A DNA stretch of 64,000 bases from Magnetospirillum sulfuroxidans (GTDB lineage: Bacteria > Pseudomonadota > Alphaproteobacteria > Rhodospirillales > Magnetospirillaceae). Below, one piece after another: positions 37,668-45,559 of the stretch (positions within the stretch are counted from its first letter, which is position 1; each line of letters opens with the position of its first letter). A model generated the notes under the pieces. The model saw nothing but the letters and a program-made list of their open reading frames with translations. It did not search any database and was not told the DNA's origin. The stretch covers positions 10,942-74,941 of the forward strand of contig NZ_JAGTUF010000007.1 in the NCBI RefSeq assembly GCF_018224925.1, given 5' to 3'. Position numbers and translations under genes: made by a program.

Positions 37668-37697
37668 GATTCGTCTGACTGGACTTTCCTAAAAGGC

Positions 37698-37731
37698 AAA
37701 GCGCCCGCCTGACGCATCAGGCGGGCGCTTT
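37698..37731 (+). terminator. Intrinsic terminator of rpmG
   Basis: GCGCCCGCCTGA, a CGCA loop, TCAGGCGGGCGC: a perfect 12-bp stem extended by AAA/TTT, then TCCTGTTG. Confidence 0.9.
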
Positions 37732-37782
37732 CCTGTTGTGTCGTGCCCAGCGCTTTTGGCCGAACCAACACCGGCAAACAAA

Positions 37783-37811
37783 AATGGCCGGAACCTTGCG
37801 GCCCGGCCATT
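37783..37811 (-). terminator. Terminator of the DivK-like gene
   Basis: Read leftward, AATGGCCGG and CCGGCCATT form a 9-bp stem, followed by TTTG, 26 bases after the response-regulator stop. Confidence 0.75.
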
Positions 37812-37836
37812 GGCTTAACGCCATGCGAGTGGCGCC

Positions 37837-38202
37837 CTATTCCAGAAACTTGCCGATGGTCGCGAGAAAATTGACGACCGAAATGGGCTTGGCGATATAG
37901 CCTTCGCAGCCGCCCTCTCGGATTTTCTCTTCATCCCCCTTCATGGCGAAGGCCGTCACCGCGATGACCGGGATAGCCTTAAGCTCGTCATCGATTTTCA
38001 GCATGCGGGTGATTTCCAGTCCCGAGACTTCCGGCAACTGAATATCCATGAGAATCAGATCCGGCCGATGCCGCCGCGCAAGATCCATGGCCTCGCGGCC
38101 ATCCTTGGTCTGCAAGGTCGCATAGCCGTTGGCCTGCAACAGATCGTTGAAAAGCTTCATATTGAGATCGTTGTCTTCAACGATCAGGACGGTTTTCGCC
38201 AT
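37837..38202 (-). CDS. divK: DivK-like single-domain response regulator
   Basis: The 121-residue receiver protein starts [20 protein letters not shown]. It has the phospho-Asp at residue 53 ([13 protein letters not shown]), the Thr/Ala switch in [14 protein letters not shown] and the Lys in YIAKPISV. This is very close to DivK of Caulobacter, which controls cell polarity and division with PleC and DivJ kinases. The ATG at 38202 has GAGGG upstream. A pleD gene, usual downstream of divK, is not next to it; the next gene downstream is rpmG on the other strand. Confidence 0.88.
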   Translation of the reverse strand: MAKTVLIVEDNDLNMKLFNDLLQANGYATLQTKDGREAMDLARRHRPDLILMDIQLPEVSGLEITRMLKIDDELKAIPVIAVTAFAMKGDEEKIREGGCEGYIAKPISVVNFLATIGKFLE

Positions 38203-38343
38203 TGCACCCTCAGCCAAGATGGCCCCACGTCACCCCTGGCGGTTACTTGCGCCATCGCGAGCACCCTCAGGAATATCCCCTGAATTCGGTGTTCATAATC
38301 CCTAATTAGCGGGGGGGAGTCAAACACAGGACGCCGCCCCGGA

Positions 38344-38715
38344 TCACTTCCGCACCCCCGACACCGTCAATACCAGCCATGCGGCCATCAGCGTCATGCC
38401 GCCGGCCGGCGTGACCATGGGAACGGCCAGCGGCGCGCCGGTCAACGCCTTCAAATACAGTGAACCGCAGAACAGCACGATGCCGAGCACGAACAACAGC
38501 GCCGCCATATGCGCCAGCATGTCGGTGCCACGACGCCCATCATTGGCCAGACGATCAGCCGCCAACAGAGCCAGGGCATGAAACAATTGGTACTGCGACG
38601 CCCGTTCCACCAGGGCCTGGGCCGCGTCGTCTCCGGCTAGGCCATGGGTGCCGTAAGCCCCCATCCCCACCGCCACCAAGCCGCTCAAACCGGCTATGAC
38701 AATCCACGGACGCAT
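38344..38715 (-). CDS. DUF423-family small membrane protein
   Basis: The 123-residue protein has four hydrophobic segments and the family start MRPWIVIAGLSGLVAVGMGAYGTHGL, with HALALLAADRL and GIVLFCGSLYLKAL, typical of DUF423 (YwdK/YgdD) proteins. They sit in the inner membrane and have no assigned function. It is divergent from the FecR-domain gene by 64 bases. Confidence 0.9.
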   Translation of the reverse strand: MRPWIVIAGLSGLVAVGMGAYGTHGLAGDDAAQALVERASQYQLFHALALLAADRLANDGRRGTDMLAHMAALLFVLGIVLFCGSLYLKALTGAPLAVPMVTPAGGMTLMAAWLVLTVSGVRK

Positions 38716-38779
38716 GCACACGCTCCTTGACAGGGAAGTGATCCTACGGGCCAATCTATACCCTTCACGGAGAAACACC

Positions 38780-39385
38780 ATGCGTCTTGCCGCCCTTTTT
38801 ACGACAGTGTTGTCGCTGCTGCTGGCACTCCCCGCCTGGGCCAGGGATGTCGCCATCATCACCCGCCTTCAAGGCGCGGCCTCGGCCGGGGGCGCGGCCC
38901 TGCACCAGGGCAGTCAGATCCGTTCGGGAACGCAAGTGATCACCGGCCCCGCCGCACGAGTCGAATTGCGTTTTATCGATGACACCCAGGTGGTGATCGG
39001 GGAAATGGCCCAATTCGCCGTCGCCAGCTTTGTTTATAACGCCGACAACCAACAGGGCGAGGCTTTGTTCCGCGTCGATAAAGGCGCCTTTTTGGTTACC
39101 ACCGGTGCGGTGGGCAAGCTTCCCGGTCACCCCTTAAGCGTGGCGACTCCGGTCGCCAGCATCGGCGTACGCGGCACCAAATTCTGGGGCGGCAGCCAAG
39201 ACCATCCGCTGGATGTTCTGTTGCTGGAGGGGGCGGTCAGCGTAACCTCGAAGGCGGGCAGCGTCGCCCTGACCCAGCCCCATGACGGTACCGACGTCAC
39301 CACCGCCGAGACAATGCCGTCGCCGGTTGGCCAATGGAAGCAGGAACGAATCGACAAAGCCCTGACCGCCGTCGCCTTCGACTAA
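38780..39385 (+). CDS. Secreted FecR-domain protein
   Basis: The 201-residue protein has a signal peptide (MRLAALFTTVLSLLLALPAWA). A FecR-type beta-sandwich follows (GSQIRSGTQVITGPAARVEL, then VATPVASIGVRGTKFWGG). FecR domains here are without the usual N-terminal membrane anchor and sigma-factor partner, so a structural or envelope role is more likely than iron signalling. The ATG at 38780 has GGAGAAA upstream. About 220 bases after it hold no gene. Confidence 0.85.
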   Translation: MRLAALFTTVLSLLLALPAWARDVAIITRLQGAASAGGAALHQGSQIRSGTQVITGPAARVELRFIDDTQVVIGEMAQFAVASFVYNADNQQGEALFRVDKGAFLVTTGAVGKLPGHPLSVATPVASIGVRGTKFWGGSQDHPLDVLLLEGAVSVTSKAGSVALTQPHDGTDVTTAETMPSPVGQWKQERIDKALTAVAFD

Positions 39386-39608
39386 ACCGTGACGCCCCAA
39401 ATGTGCATCACGGTCGAGCCTTCATCATTTTCCCTCGCCGGGCGCATGCCTCCGCATGCTTGGCCGCGCCCGCAAGGGGCGGTGGAGCGTCGGGCGTCGG
39501 AGGAAAGGCGCGCCGCTAAAATTGTCGCGCCATGACGCACGTCCGCGCCAAGATGGCGATGGCCGGGCTTTCGCGCTGTCCTTTCAGACCCTTTTGGCGG
39601 CCTAAACG

Positions 39609-40169
39609 CTAATCCACCATCAGCCGGCGACCATAGAGATCGGACGGCCCCCCCAGCTTGATCGCCTGATCCACCGTCGCCGTGGCGGCGATGGTGCTTT
39701 TCAGCGGTTCCGGCGGCGGCAGGCTGACCGCCGGCGGCAGGGCTTTGACACTTTCGCTTTGCGGCCGCGGCCGCGGCGGCGGCGGGATCACGTCAACCTT
39801 GGCCGGCGCCGCGATCGCCTTCGCCGGCTCGACCCTGGCGATCTTCACCGATGGTGGGATTTGCGGCAAAGCCTCTGCCGGCGCGACATCGGCCGCCGGT
39901 GCCACCGGCTGAACTTCGGTCACGGCCGGCGGCGGCGCCGCCGCTTTTTCCATCGCCTCCGCGGCGCGTTCCTTGGCACGGGCGGCGTCAGCGGCCTGAC
40001 GTTCCTCGCGCTGGATGTCTTCCATGGTCCGGGCCGGGCCCAGGCCATTGAGCACAAACGTCCCCAGCACTCCCAGCAGATCGGGCTCGGAATCGGAAGC
40101 GGCCGCCGGACCGGCCAGCAGGGCCAGCGGGGCAGCAATCAGCAAGGTGCGATGGATGCGATTCAACAT
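39609..40169 (-). CDS. Secreted Ala/Pro-rich protein, unknown function
   Basis: The 186-residue protein has a signal peptide (MLNRIHRTLLIAAPLALLAGPAAAS). A charged helical stretch follows (IQREERQAADAARAKERA), then a long Pro/Ala-rich low-complexity region. It ends with a short conserved-looking tail, DLYGRRLMVD. No family is recognised. It lies just downstream of purU on the same strand with 22 bases between. It is likely periplasmic or envelope-associated. Confidence 0.6.
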   Translation of the reverse strand: MLNRIHRTLLIAAPLALLAGPAAASDSEPDLLGVLGTFVLNGLGPARTMEDIQREERQAADAARAKERAAEAMEKAAAPPPAVTEVQPVAPAADVAPAEALPQIPPSVKIARVEPAKAIAAPAKVDVIPPPPRPRPQSESVKALPPAVSLPPPEPLKSTIAATATVDQAIKLGGPSDLYGRRLMVD

Positions 40170-40191
40170 GGGTTTAAATTACCAGAGACTA

Positions 40192-41052
40192 TTATTTAAA
40201 AACCACCGTTTTCGAACCGTTCAACAACACGCGATGCTCCACGTGCCAGCGCACGGCGCGGGCCAGCACCAAATTCTCGATATCCCGGCCCATGGCCACC
40301 AGATCCTCGGGGGTATGGGTGTGATCGACACGCTCGACCGATTGTTCGATGATCGGACCTTCGTCCAGATCGGGGGTGACGTAATGGGCGGTGGCGCCGA
40401 TGATCTTGACGCCACGCGAATGGGCCTGGTGATAGGGCTTGGCCCCCTTGAAGCTGGGCAGGAACGAGTGATGAATGTTGATGGCGCGGCCTTGCAGCGA
40501 CAGGCACAGATCGGTGGACAGGATCTGCATATAGCGGGCCAGCACCACCAGATCGGCGCCGCTGCGGTCGATGACGTCCAGCACCCGCCCCTCTTGGGCC
40601 GCCTTGTCGTGCTTGTCCACCGACAGATAATGATAGGGGATGCCGTGCCATTCGACGATGGACCGCATGTCCGGGTGGTTGGAGATCACCGCCGGAATGT
40701 CGATGTTCAACTGGCCGGTATGGAAACGGTGCAGCAGGTCGACCAGGCAATGGCCGAACTTGGACACCATGATGACCACGCGCGGCTTGCGGGCCAAGTC
40801 GTGCAAAGTCCAGATCATCTGGAAGCGATCGGCAATGGCGGAAAACAGCTTATCGAATTCCGGCGTCGGCGGGGTCAGCGCCCCGCCGGCAAAGACGATC
40901 CGCATGAAGAAGCGCCGCGACAAGGCGTCGCCATACTGGGCGGCCTCGGTGATGAAGCAATCATGCTGGGTCAAAAAACCCGACACGGCGGCGACGATGC
41001 CGACGGTATCGGGACAAGTGATGGTCAGCACATAGGCTTGGCGCTCGGACAT
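40192..41052 (-). CDS. purU: Formyltetrahydrofolate deformylase
   Basis: The 286-residue protein has an N-terminal ACT domain (YVLTITCPDTVGIVAAVSGFL). The formyltransferase-like C-terminal domain has the catalytic triad motifs HHSFLPSFKGAKPYHQA and ATAHYVTPDLDEGPII. It splits 10-formyl-THF to formate and THF. The ATG at 41052 is the conserved start. It is divergent from the small acidic gene at 41196. Confidence 0.96.
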   Translation of the reverse strand: MSERQAYVLTITCPDTVGIVAAVSGFLTQHDCFITEAAQYGDALSRRFFMRIVFAGGALTPPTPEFDKLFSAIADRFQMIWTLHDLARKPRVVIMVSKFGHCLVDLLHRFHTGQLNIDIPAVISNHPDMRSIVEWHGIPYHYLSVDKHDKAAQEGRVLDVIDRSGADLVVLARYMQILSTDLCLSLQGRAINIHHSFLPSFKGAKPYHQAHSRGVKIIGATAHYVTPDLDEGPIIEQSVERVDHTHTPEDLVAMGRDIENLVLARAVRWHVEHRVLLNGSKTVVFK

Positions 41053-41195
41053 ACCCAGGAAATCTCCATCGAAAACGTGCCGGCTGTGATAGCGCAAAGC
41101 TTCCCGCCGCGCCAAGGTAATGAAACACCGGCTTGCCTTTTTTTGCCGAATCGCCCATGGTCCGCCGAAACGCCCCAGCGCAAGGATCTTCCGCC

Positions 41196-41546
41196 ATGAT
41201 CACCGTCTATTACAAGTCCGGCAACGCTCAATGGAAGTATGAGCTGGAGCAAAGCGAATACGAATACATCATCAAGAACGTGCTGGAAGATCAGCCTGAT
41301 CTTCAGGAAATGTTCGATGATTCCCTGGAGATCCTGCGTGACGTCTCGGCCATGGACGAAGACGAAATGGAAGAGGACGACCAGATCGACCAGACCATCG
41401 CCATCGCCTATCTCTGGCATTACTTCAACGTCATTGCCGAAGGCGATGACCGCATCCAGGGTGATCTGGTCTTGGTCGAAGACGAAGACGGCACCGGCGT
41501 CACCATCCTGCCGGCCGCCGCCCTTGAAGAAGAAGACGAAGAATAA
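41196..41546 (+). CDS. Small acidic hypothetical protein
   Basis: The 116-residue protein is strongly acidic, with runs such as DEDEMEEDDQID and the end EEEDEE. It begins MITVYYKSGNAQWKYELEQ, and AAGGA lies upstream. No domain or signal is seen, so it is probably cytoplasmic. Acidic proteins of this kind sometimes mimic DNA or bind basic partners, but that is speculation. A strong hairpin follows. Confidence 0.75.
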   Translation: MITVYYKSGNAQWKYELEQSEYEYIIKNVLEDQPDLQEMFDDSLEILRDVSAMDEDEMEEDDQIDQTIAIAYLWHYFNVIAEGDDRIQGDLVLVEDEDGTGVTILPAAALEEEDEE

Positions 41547-41552
41547 TTCCAT

Positions 41553-41588
41553 CATCCCCCGCCGATCGCGACCGATCGGCGGGGGATG
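41553..41588. terminator. Strong hairpin between convergent genes
   Basis: A perfect 16-bp stem CATCCCCCGCCGATCG / CGATCGGCGGGGGATG with a CGAC loop lies between the acidic-protein gene and the hemerythrin gene. It has no U-tract on either side, so it may act as a bidirectional stop through stem strength or block 3' decay. Confidence 0.6.
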
Positions 41589-41607
41589 AGGAGATCAGGT
41601 CAAATTT

Positions 41608-42105
41608 CTATTTGACGGTTTGGCGATAGACCGCCGCCAAGGTGGCGTCCTCGCCTTCGTCCAGCAAAGCGGAAATGGCGGCCAACAGGCCCATTTCCTC
41701 TTTCTGGATATGAAAGATTTCCCGCTCGACCAATTCGCCGCCCGAATCGCGGAAATCGCGCCAGCTTTGTTCGTCAAAACCCGCTGTCGCCGCCTGAACC
41801 GCCAGTTCCGCCACTCGCAACGCCAGCGGCAGGATCGAGCGATGCTCGTGCGTCAACATCATGACGATGCCGGTTTCCCCCTTGGCGACGAAGGCCGGAA
41901 ACAAATGTCCCTCCTCGAAGGCGAAATGGCTTTCCACTTCCGCCTTCAAGGTGGTGGACAAACCGATCAGGCTGGCCCGCAAGCCATCATCAAGGGCCGG
42001 CGGCTGGCGGTGACGCCCCAACAATTCCTCCAGCCCTTGCAGGGTCTCGATGGTGGTCATGTGGTCCTGGTGCAGCAGGGAACCGGTCTGCGACTGCAAC
42101 AGCAT
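41608..42105 (-). CDS. Hemerythrin-like domain protein
   Basis: The 165-residue helical protein has the spaced ligands of a hemerythrin fold: LHQDH near residue 14, HFAFEEGHLFP, LTHEHRSILP and IFHIQKEEMGLL. These would hold a di-iron site that binds O2 or NO. It is the last gene of a leftward operon with the 12-TM protein (17 bases upstream) and the DUF2249 protein. In other bacteria hemerythrin and DUF2249 genes cluster near denitrification functions, which suggests an NO or O2 role here. Confidence 0.85.
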   Translation of the reverse strand: MLLQSQTGSLLHQDHMTTIETLQGLEELLGRHRQPPALDDGLRASLIGLSTTLKAEVESHFAFEEGHLFPAFVAKGETGIVMMLTHEHRSILPLALRVAELAVQAATAGFDEQSWRDFRDSGGELVEREIFHIQKEEMGLLAAISALLDEGEDATLAAVYRQTVK

Positions 42106-42122
42106 GTTTTTTTCCTTTGAGT

Positions 42123-43400
42123 CTAAGAGCTTCGGTCATGGGCGCGATAGCGGCCCACCATGAGGATGGCGAAAGCAAGAAACGACAACGCCCCCAGCAG
42201 CCCGGACAAGGCCCCCAGGCGGGCAAGCAGCGGCAGATCGAAGACAATGGCCACGGCCAGCAGCAGAACCGCCGCGCCATGGGCGACAGCATGGACGGTC
42301 AGCACCGGCTGCGCCGTCAAGCGCGACAGCAAGACCGGCTTGCCGCCATTGGCGCCTGAATGCATGGAGGCCAGAAACGGCATGATCCGCTGCAAGATGC
42401 CGGTGGCGAACGACAACAACCAGCCGAAGACCATCAACAGCCCCCATAACGGCGCCAGGGGGTCAATGGGGCCACCCAGGGCCAAGGCCAACGCCGCCAG
42501 CAGCGATAGCGGCAACATGACCCAGCCGGCCTTGAGCAAGCGAAAGAACGGCTCCAGCCTTTTGCGCATGCGCCCGGCCAGAACCCGGCGTTGCGCCAAT
42601 CCGTAAAGAGCCACCGCCGCCAGCCCCAGGACCACCCCCGCGGCGGCGCCCCAGCCCCCCCCGTTCCAGCAGCCCAGCCCGGCAATCAGCAGCGCCGCCG
42701 ATGAAACGGCGGCCAGACGCTTGCCCTCGGCGTCAGGCACCGCCTTGGACAGCACGAACATCGGCACCAGTACCGAGGAAAAGCCGAAGACCAACATGCC
42801 CATGAAACCATAGCCGGCGATCACCGCATGGGTGGCGATCACCGCCGGGCGATCGGACAAAAAACCCAACGAGACGTCCAGCACCAAGGCCAGGGCCAGC
42901 GCCATCAAGCCCAGCAAGGCGGCCAAGGCGATCCACAGCGCCCAGCTCACCGCCGGCAGGTCGGAAACCTGCAACAGGTTGCGCCCGACCAGGATGGCGA
43001 AAATCAGCAACCCGGCCATGGTCAAGGCGGCCCCGCCCTGTAGCGCCCATTCCTGCCCACCCGCCAATCCCAGGGACAGCACCGCCACTCCGGGGACAAA
43101 CAGCCACCAGCTCAGCACGCAGGCCCAAGCCGGCCCCAATTGTCGGCGCGTGGCCACCGGCAGCATCTGATAGGCGGCGCCCATGGCGGTCATCGCCAGG
43201 ACACCCAAGGTGATCAGATGCAACCCCGCCACCACCGGCCCCAACCCGCCCTGATGACCAGGAATGTCGGCCGCCGCCCACAGCAGCACGGCCCAGCCGG
43301 CAACGTGGTAAAGGATGGCGGCGGCAAAAAAGCGAAAGGGCACCGATGGCGGCAGCAACCGATCCTTGGCGCCCATCATGAATGCGCCGGCAAACATCAT
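42123..43400 (-). CDS. 12-TM membrane protein, heme-copper oxidase-like or NnrS-like
   Basis: The 425-residue protein has about 12 hydrophobic segments. Histidines stand at helix positions suited to heme ligation: YHVAGW, LHLITLGVLAM, THAVIAGYGFMGM and VHAVAHG. The HLxTLG pattern recalls subunit I of heme-copper oxidases and related proteins in denitrifiers. I could not match it to NnrS motifs, so the family is uncertain. It overlaps the upstream DUF2249 gene by 4 bases (ATGA). Confidence 0.75.
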   Translation of the reverse strand: MMFAGAFMMGAKDRLLPPSVPFRFFAAAILYHVAGWAVLLWAAADIPGHQGGLGPVVAGLHLITLGVLAMTAMGAAYQMLPVATRRQLGPAWACVLSWWLFVPGVAVLSLGLAGGQEWALQGGAALTMAGLLIFAILVGRNLLQVSDLPAVSWALWIALAALLGLMALALALVLDVSLGFLSDRPAVIATHAVIAGYGFMGMLVFGFSSVLVPMFVLSKAVPDAEGKRLAAVSSAALLIAGLGCWNGGGWGAAAGVVLGLAAVALYGLAQRRVLAGRMRKRLEPFFRLLKAGWVMLPLSLLAALALALGGPIDPLAPLWGLLMVFGWLLSFATGILQRIMPFLASMHSGANGGKPVLLSRLTAQPVLTVHAVAHGAAVLLLAVAIVFDLPLLARLGALSGLLGALSFLAFAILMVGRYRAHDRSS

Positions 43401-43978
43401 CGCCCCCGCTCAAGCCACAGCCGCACGTCCTGGAATTCCTCGCTCACGCGAACGACGCGCCAATCGCGTTCGGCCAGTTCGGGCAGCAGAAAATGGGGAT
43501 TGCGTTCGTGATGGACCACCAGACAGAGCAAGGCCGGATCGGAATCGATCAGCTGCAAGATGGCCCGCATGGGCTGGGGCTGCGGCAGCTTGCGCACGTC
43601 GATGTGCAGCCCGTCCTCTTCCCGCCAGACCATGGCGCCTTCGTCCATCACCGCCACGTCCGAATCGTGTTCCCATTCGGCCGCGCCGTTCAGATGGAAA
43701 TAAATCCGCCAATGACCGCCGTTCAAGCGACGGCCATACGAGGAAAACCCCCGCGCCGCCAGAATCCGCCGCAACGGCGAGGGATTGAACGGGGCGTCGA
43801 TCACCAAGAAACCGCCGAAGCCAATGCCATCGGCCGCCTCTAGGATCGCTCCCAATGGATCCTCGCCCCCCGCCAGAAGCGGGCGCACGTCCAGCGCCCC
43901 CTCATCCAGGGCGGCAGCCAGCCAGGCGGGCGGGCCTTGTTGCAACGGTCGGGTTGAAAATTCGATGGCACCAGCCAT
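43397..43978 (-). CDS. DUF2249-domain protein, probably tandem
   Basis: The 193-residue protein has two similar alpha/beta halves. The first includes DVRPLLAGGEDPLGAILEAA, with FLVIDAPFNPSPLRRILAARGFSS after it. The second includes HIDVRKLPQPQPMRAILQLI. This is the DUF2249 pattern (D-x-R, then P-x-x-I/L-x-x-L), related to the SirA/TusA fold. It is the first gene of the operon with the 12-TM protein and the hemerythrin. A possible FNR/NNR-type site lies about 60 bases upstream. Confidence 0.8.
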   Translation of the reverse strand: MAGAIEFSTRPLQQGPPAWLAAALDEGALDVRPLLAGGEDPLGAILEAADGIGFGGFLVIDAPFNPSPLRRILAARGFSSYGRRLNGGHWRIYFHLNGAAEWEHDSDVAVMDEGAMVWREEDGLHIDVRKLPQPQPMRAILQLIDSDPALLCLVVHHERNPHFLLPELAERDWRVVRVSEEFQDVRLWLERGR

Positions 43979-44031
43979 GACATGCTCCGGCGATGATCAC
44001 CGAAGCGTGCGGGATTGACGGCCAAGCAACC

Positions 44032-44045
44032 TTGACCTTCGTTAA
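44032..44045. promoter_or_regulatory. Candidate FNR/NNR-type box upstream of the DUF2249 operon
   Basis: TTGAC-CTTC-GTTAA matches the TTGAC-N4-GTCAA half-site pair of FNR/Dnr/NnrR-type regulators with one mismatch. It overlaps the stop codon of the upstream Crp-like gene and is centred about 60 bases before the DUF2249 start. Activation by one of the two adjacent Crp-type proteins is possible but not shown. Confidence 0.4.
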
Positions 44046-44737
44046 GAGACATCCCCGTCACGGACCAGCCGGCGCAAGGTGGCCAGATCGGTCAGCACCA
44101 CCTCGCGGCCATGGCTTTCCACCCCCACGGCCTTAAGCCGGGCCAAGGCGCGGGACAGCGATTCCGGGGCGATGCCGATGCGGCTGGCCAAAGCCGCCTT
44201 GGTGATCGGCAACCGCACCTGCACCCCATCCTCGGCGTCGCGGGCCAAGGCCAACAGGAACGAAGCCAGGCGCTGCCCCGGCGACTTGCTTTTCAGTTCG
44301 GTGATTTCGTGGATCATGTGCATCTGCCAGCGCGACAGCCCCGACAGCAGATGAAAGCCCAGGCGCAAATTATCGGACAACCGTTTCATGAACGGCCCCG
44401 CCGGCACGTGGACCAGACGCGAGCCGGCCACCACCTCGCAATTAAGCGGATACTTGCCCGACGAGAACATCGCCGCCTCGGCGAAGGTGGAAACGCCGTC
44501 AAACACCTCGATAATCGACTGGTCCCCGGTTTCGGTCAGGGCGAAGATGTTGACGCGCCCTTCCAACACAACGAAGAAATGATCGGCGTCATCGCCTTGG
44601 CTGAACAGCAGGCTGGTCTCGGGATGCGAGACGCTTTGGGCCTGATCCAGCAATTGGGACAATTCCTCGGCCCTGAGGGCGGCGAATAGCGGCGCCAGGG
44701 CGCAAAGCTGCAAATCGGGTGCGGACAATCCGGCCAT
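44042..44737 (-). CDS. Crp/Fnr-family transcriptional regulator
   Basis: The 231-residue protein has the cyclic-nucleotide-type beta-roll (FVVLEGRVNIFAL), a long dimer helix and a C-terminal winged helix with TKAALASRIGIAPESLSRALARL. It lacks the four-cysteine Fe-S pattern of Fnr. The sensor ligand could be heme (Dnr/NnrR type) but no clear heme ligand can be named. It follows a second Crp-like gene by 5 bases, so they are one unit, and precedes the DUF2249-hemerythrin operon by 63 bases. Confidence 0.9.
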   Translation of the reverse strand: MAGLSAPDLQLCALAPLFAALRAEELSQLLDQAQSVSHPETSLLFSQGDDADHFFVVLEGRVNIFALTETGDQSIIEVFDGVSTFAEAAMFSSGKYPLNCEVVAGSRLVHVPAGPFMKRLSDNLRLGFHLLSGLSRWQMHMIHEITELKSKSPGQRLASFLLALARDAEDGVQVRLPITKAALASRIGIAPESLSRALARLKAVGVESHGREVVLTDLATLRRLVRDGDVS

Positions 44738-44742
44738 GGTGA

Positions 44743-45453
44743 TTACCCCAAATCGTCTTCGACGCAAAATGCGCGCAAGGTGTCCAAATCGGCGATGATC
44801 ACCACGTTGTCGGCCTTGGATTCGACCCCCAGCTTGGTCAGCTTGGCCAAGGCGCGCGACAGGCTTTCCGGCTTCATCCCCAGTTCGTCGGCCACCAATT
44901 TCTTATCGTAGGGAAACCGCAGTTCAACCCGTCCCGCCTCGGCGGCGGCCAAGGACAACAGGAACGATCCCAAACGTTGGGCGGTGGTCTTCAGCTTCAA
45001 CTCGGCAATCTGGCGCACCAGCATGCGCAGGCGAAACGACATGGTCGACAGCATGTGAAAGACGATGTCCTTGCGCAGGGACAGCTTGGCCAGAAAGGAT
45101 TGCGCCGGAATGGCCAGCACCGTCGCCGCCGTCAACACCCGCGCACTCATCAAAAAGGTCCCGTCGCCGAACATGGCGGCATCGCCCAAGACGGCGCCGC
45201 GCCGCGCCACCTCGACGACGCTGCGTTTGCCGTCATTGTCCACCGACAGCTCCACATGGCCATCCATGACCACATAGAAATCCACCGCGCTGTCGCCGGC
45301 CTGATAGATCTGCTGTTCATGCCCGAACGATACCTGCCGCGCCCCTTCGGTCAGGCTGCGGATGTCGGCCTCGGCCAAACCGGCGAACAACGGCGTGAAC
45401 TGCAATTGCAGCAACACATCTTTGGCACCCGGGCCGCTCGCGTCCTTGCTCAT
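44743..45453 (-). CDS. Crp/Fnr-family transcriptional regulator
   Basis: The 236-residue protein has a Crp-type beta-roll (FYVVMDGHVELSVD), the dimer helix and a winged helix with DKKLVADELGMKPESLSRALAKL. It is a paralogue of the next gene, which has the same recognition-helix core (PESLSRALA), so both may read similar sites. No Fnr-type cysteine cluster is seen. The ATG at 45453 has GGGGATA upstream. It is divergent from murI. Confidence 0.9.
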   Translation of the reverse strand: MSKDASGPGAKDVLLQLQFTPLFAGLAEADIRSLTEGARQVSFGHEQQIYQAGDSAVDFYVVMDGHVELSVDNDGKRSVVEVARRGAVLGDAAMFGDGTFLMSARVLTAATVLAIPAQSFLAKLSLRKDIVFHMLSTMSFRLRMLVRQIAELKLKTTAQRLGSFLLSLAAAEAGRVELRFPYDKKLVADELGMKPESLSRALAKLTKLGVESKADNVVIIADLDTLRAFCVEDDLG

Positions 45454-45559
45454 GGGTATCCCCGTCCTGTACAAGGCCCCGAAGCTAGACCAATCATCGG
45501 ATCAGGCCAACCCGCTATATGTATGCGAGATGCCTTTTCCGGCTTCAAGGACCGCGCCC

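Noticed and set aside
44015-44029. Second FNR-like site TTGACGGCCAAGCAA
   Set aside because: Only the left half matches; the right half has too many mismatches. The site at 44032-44045 is better.
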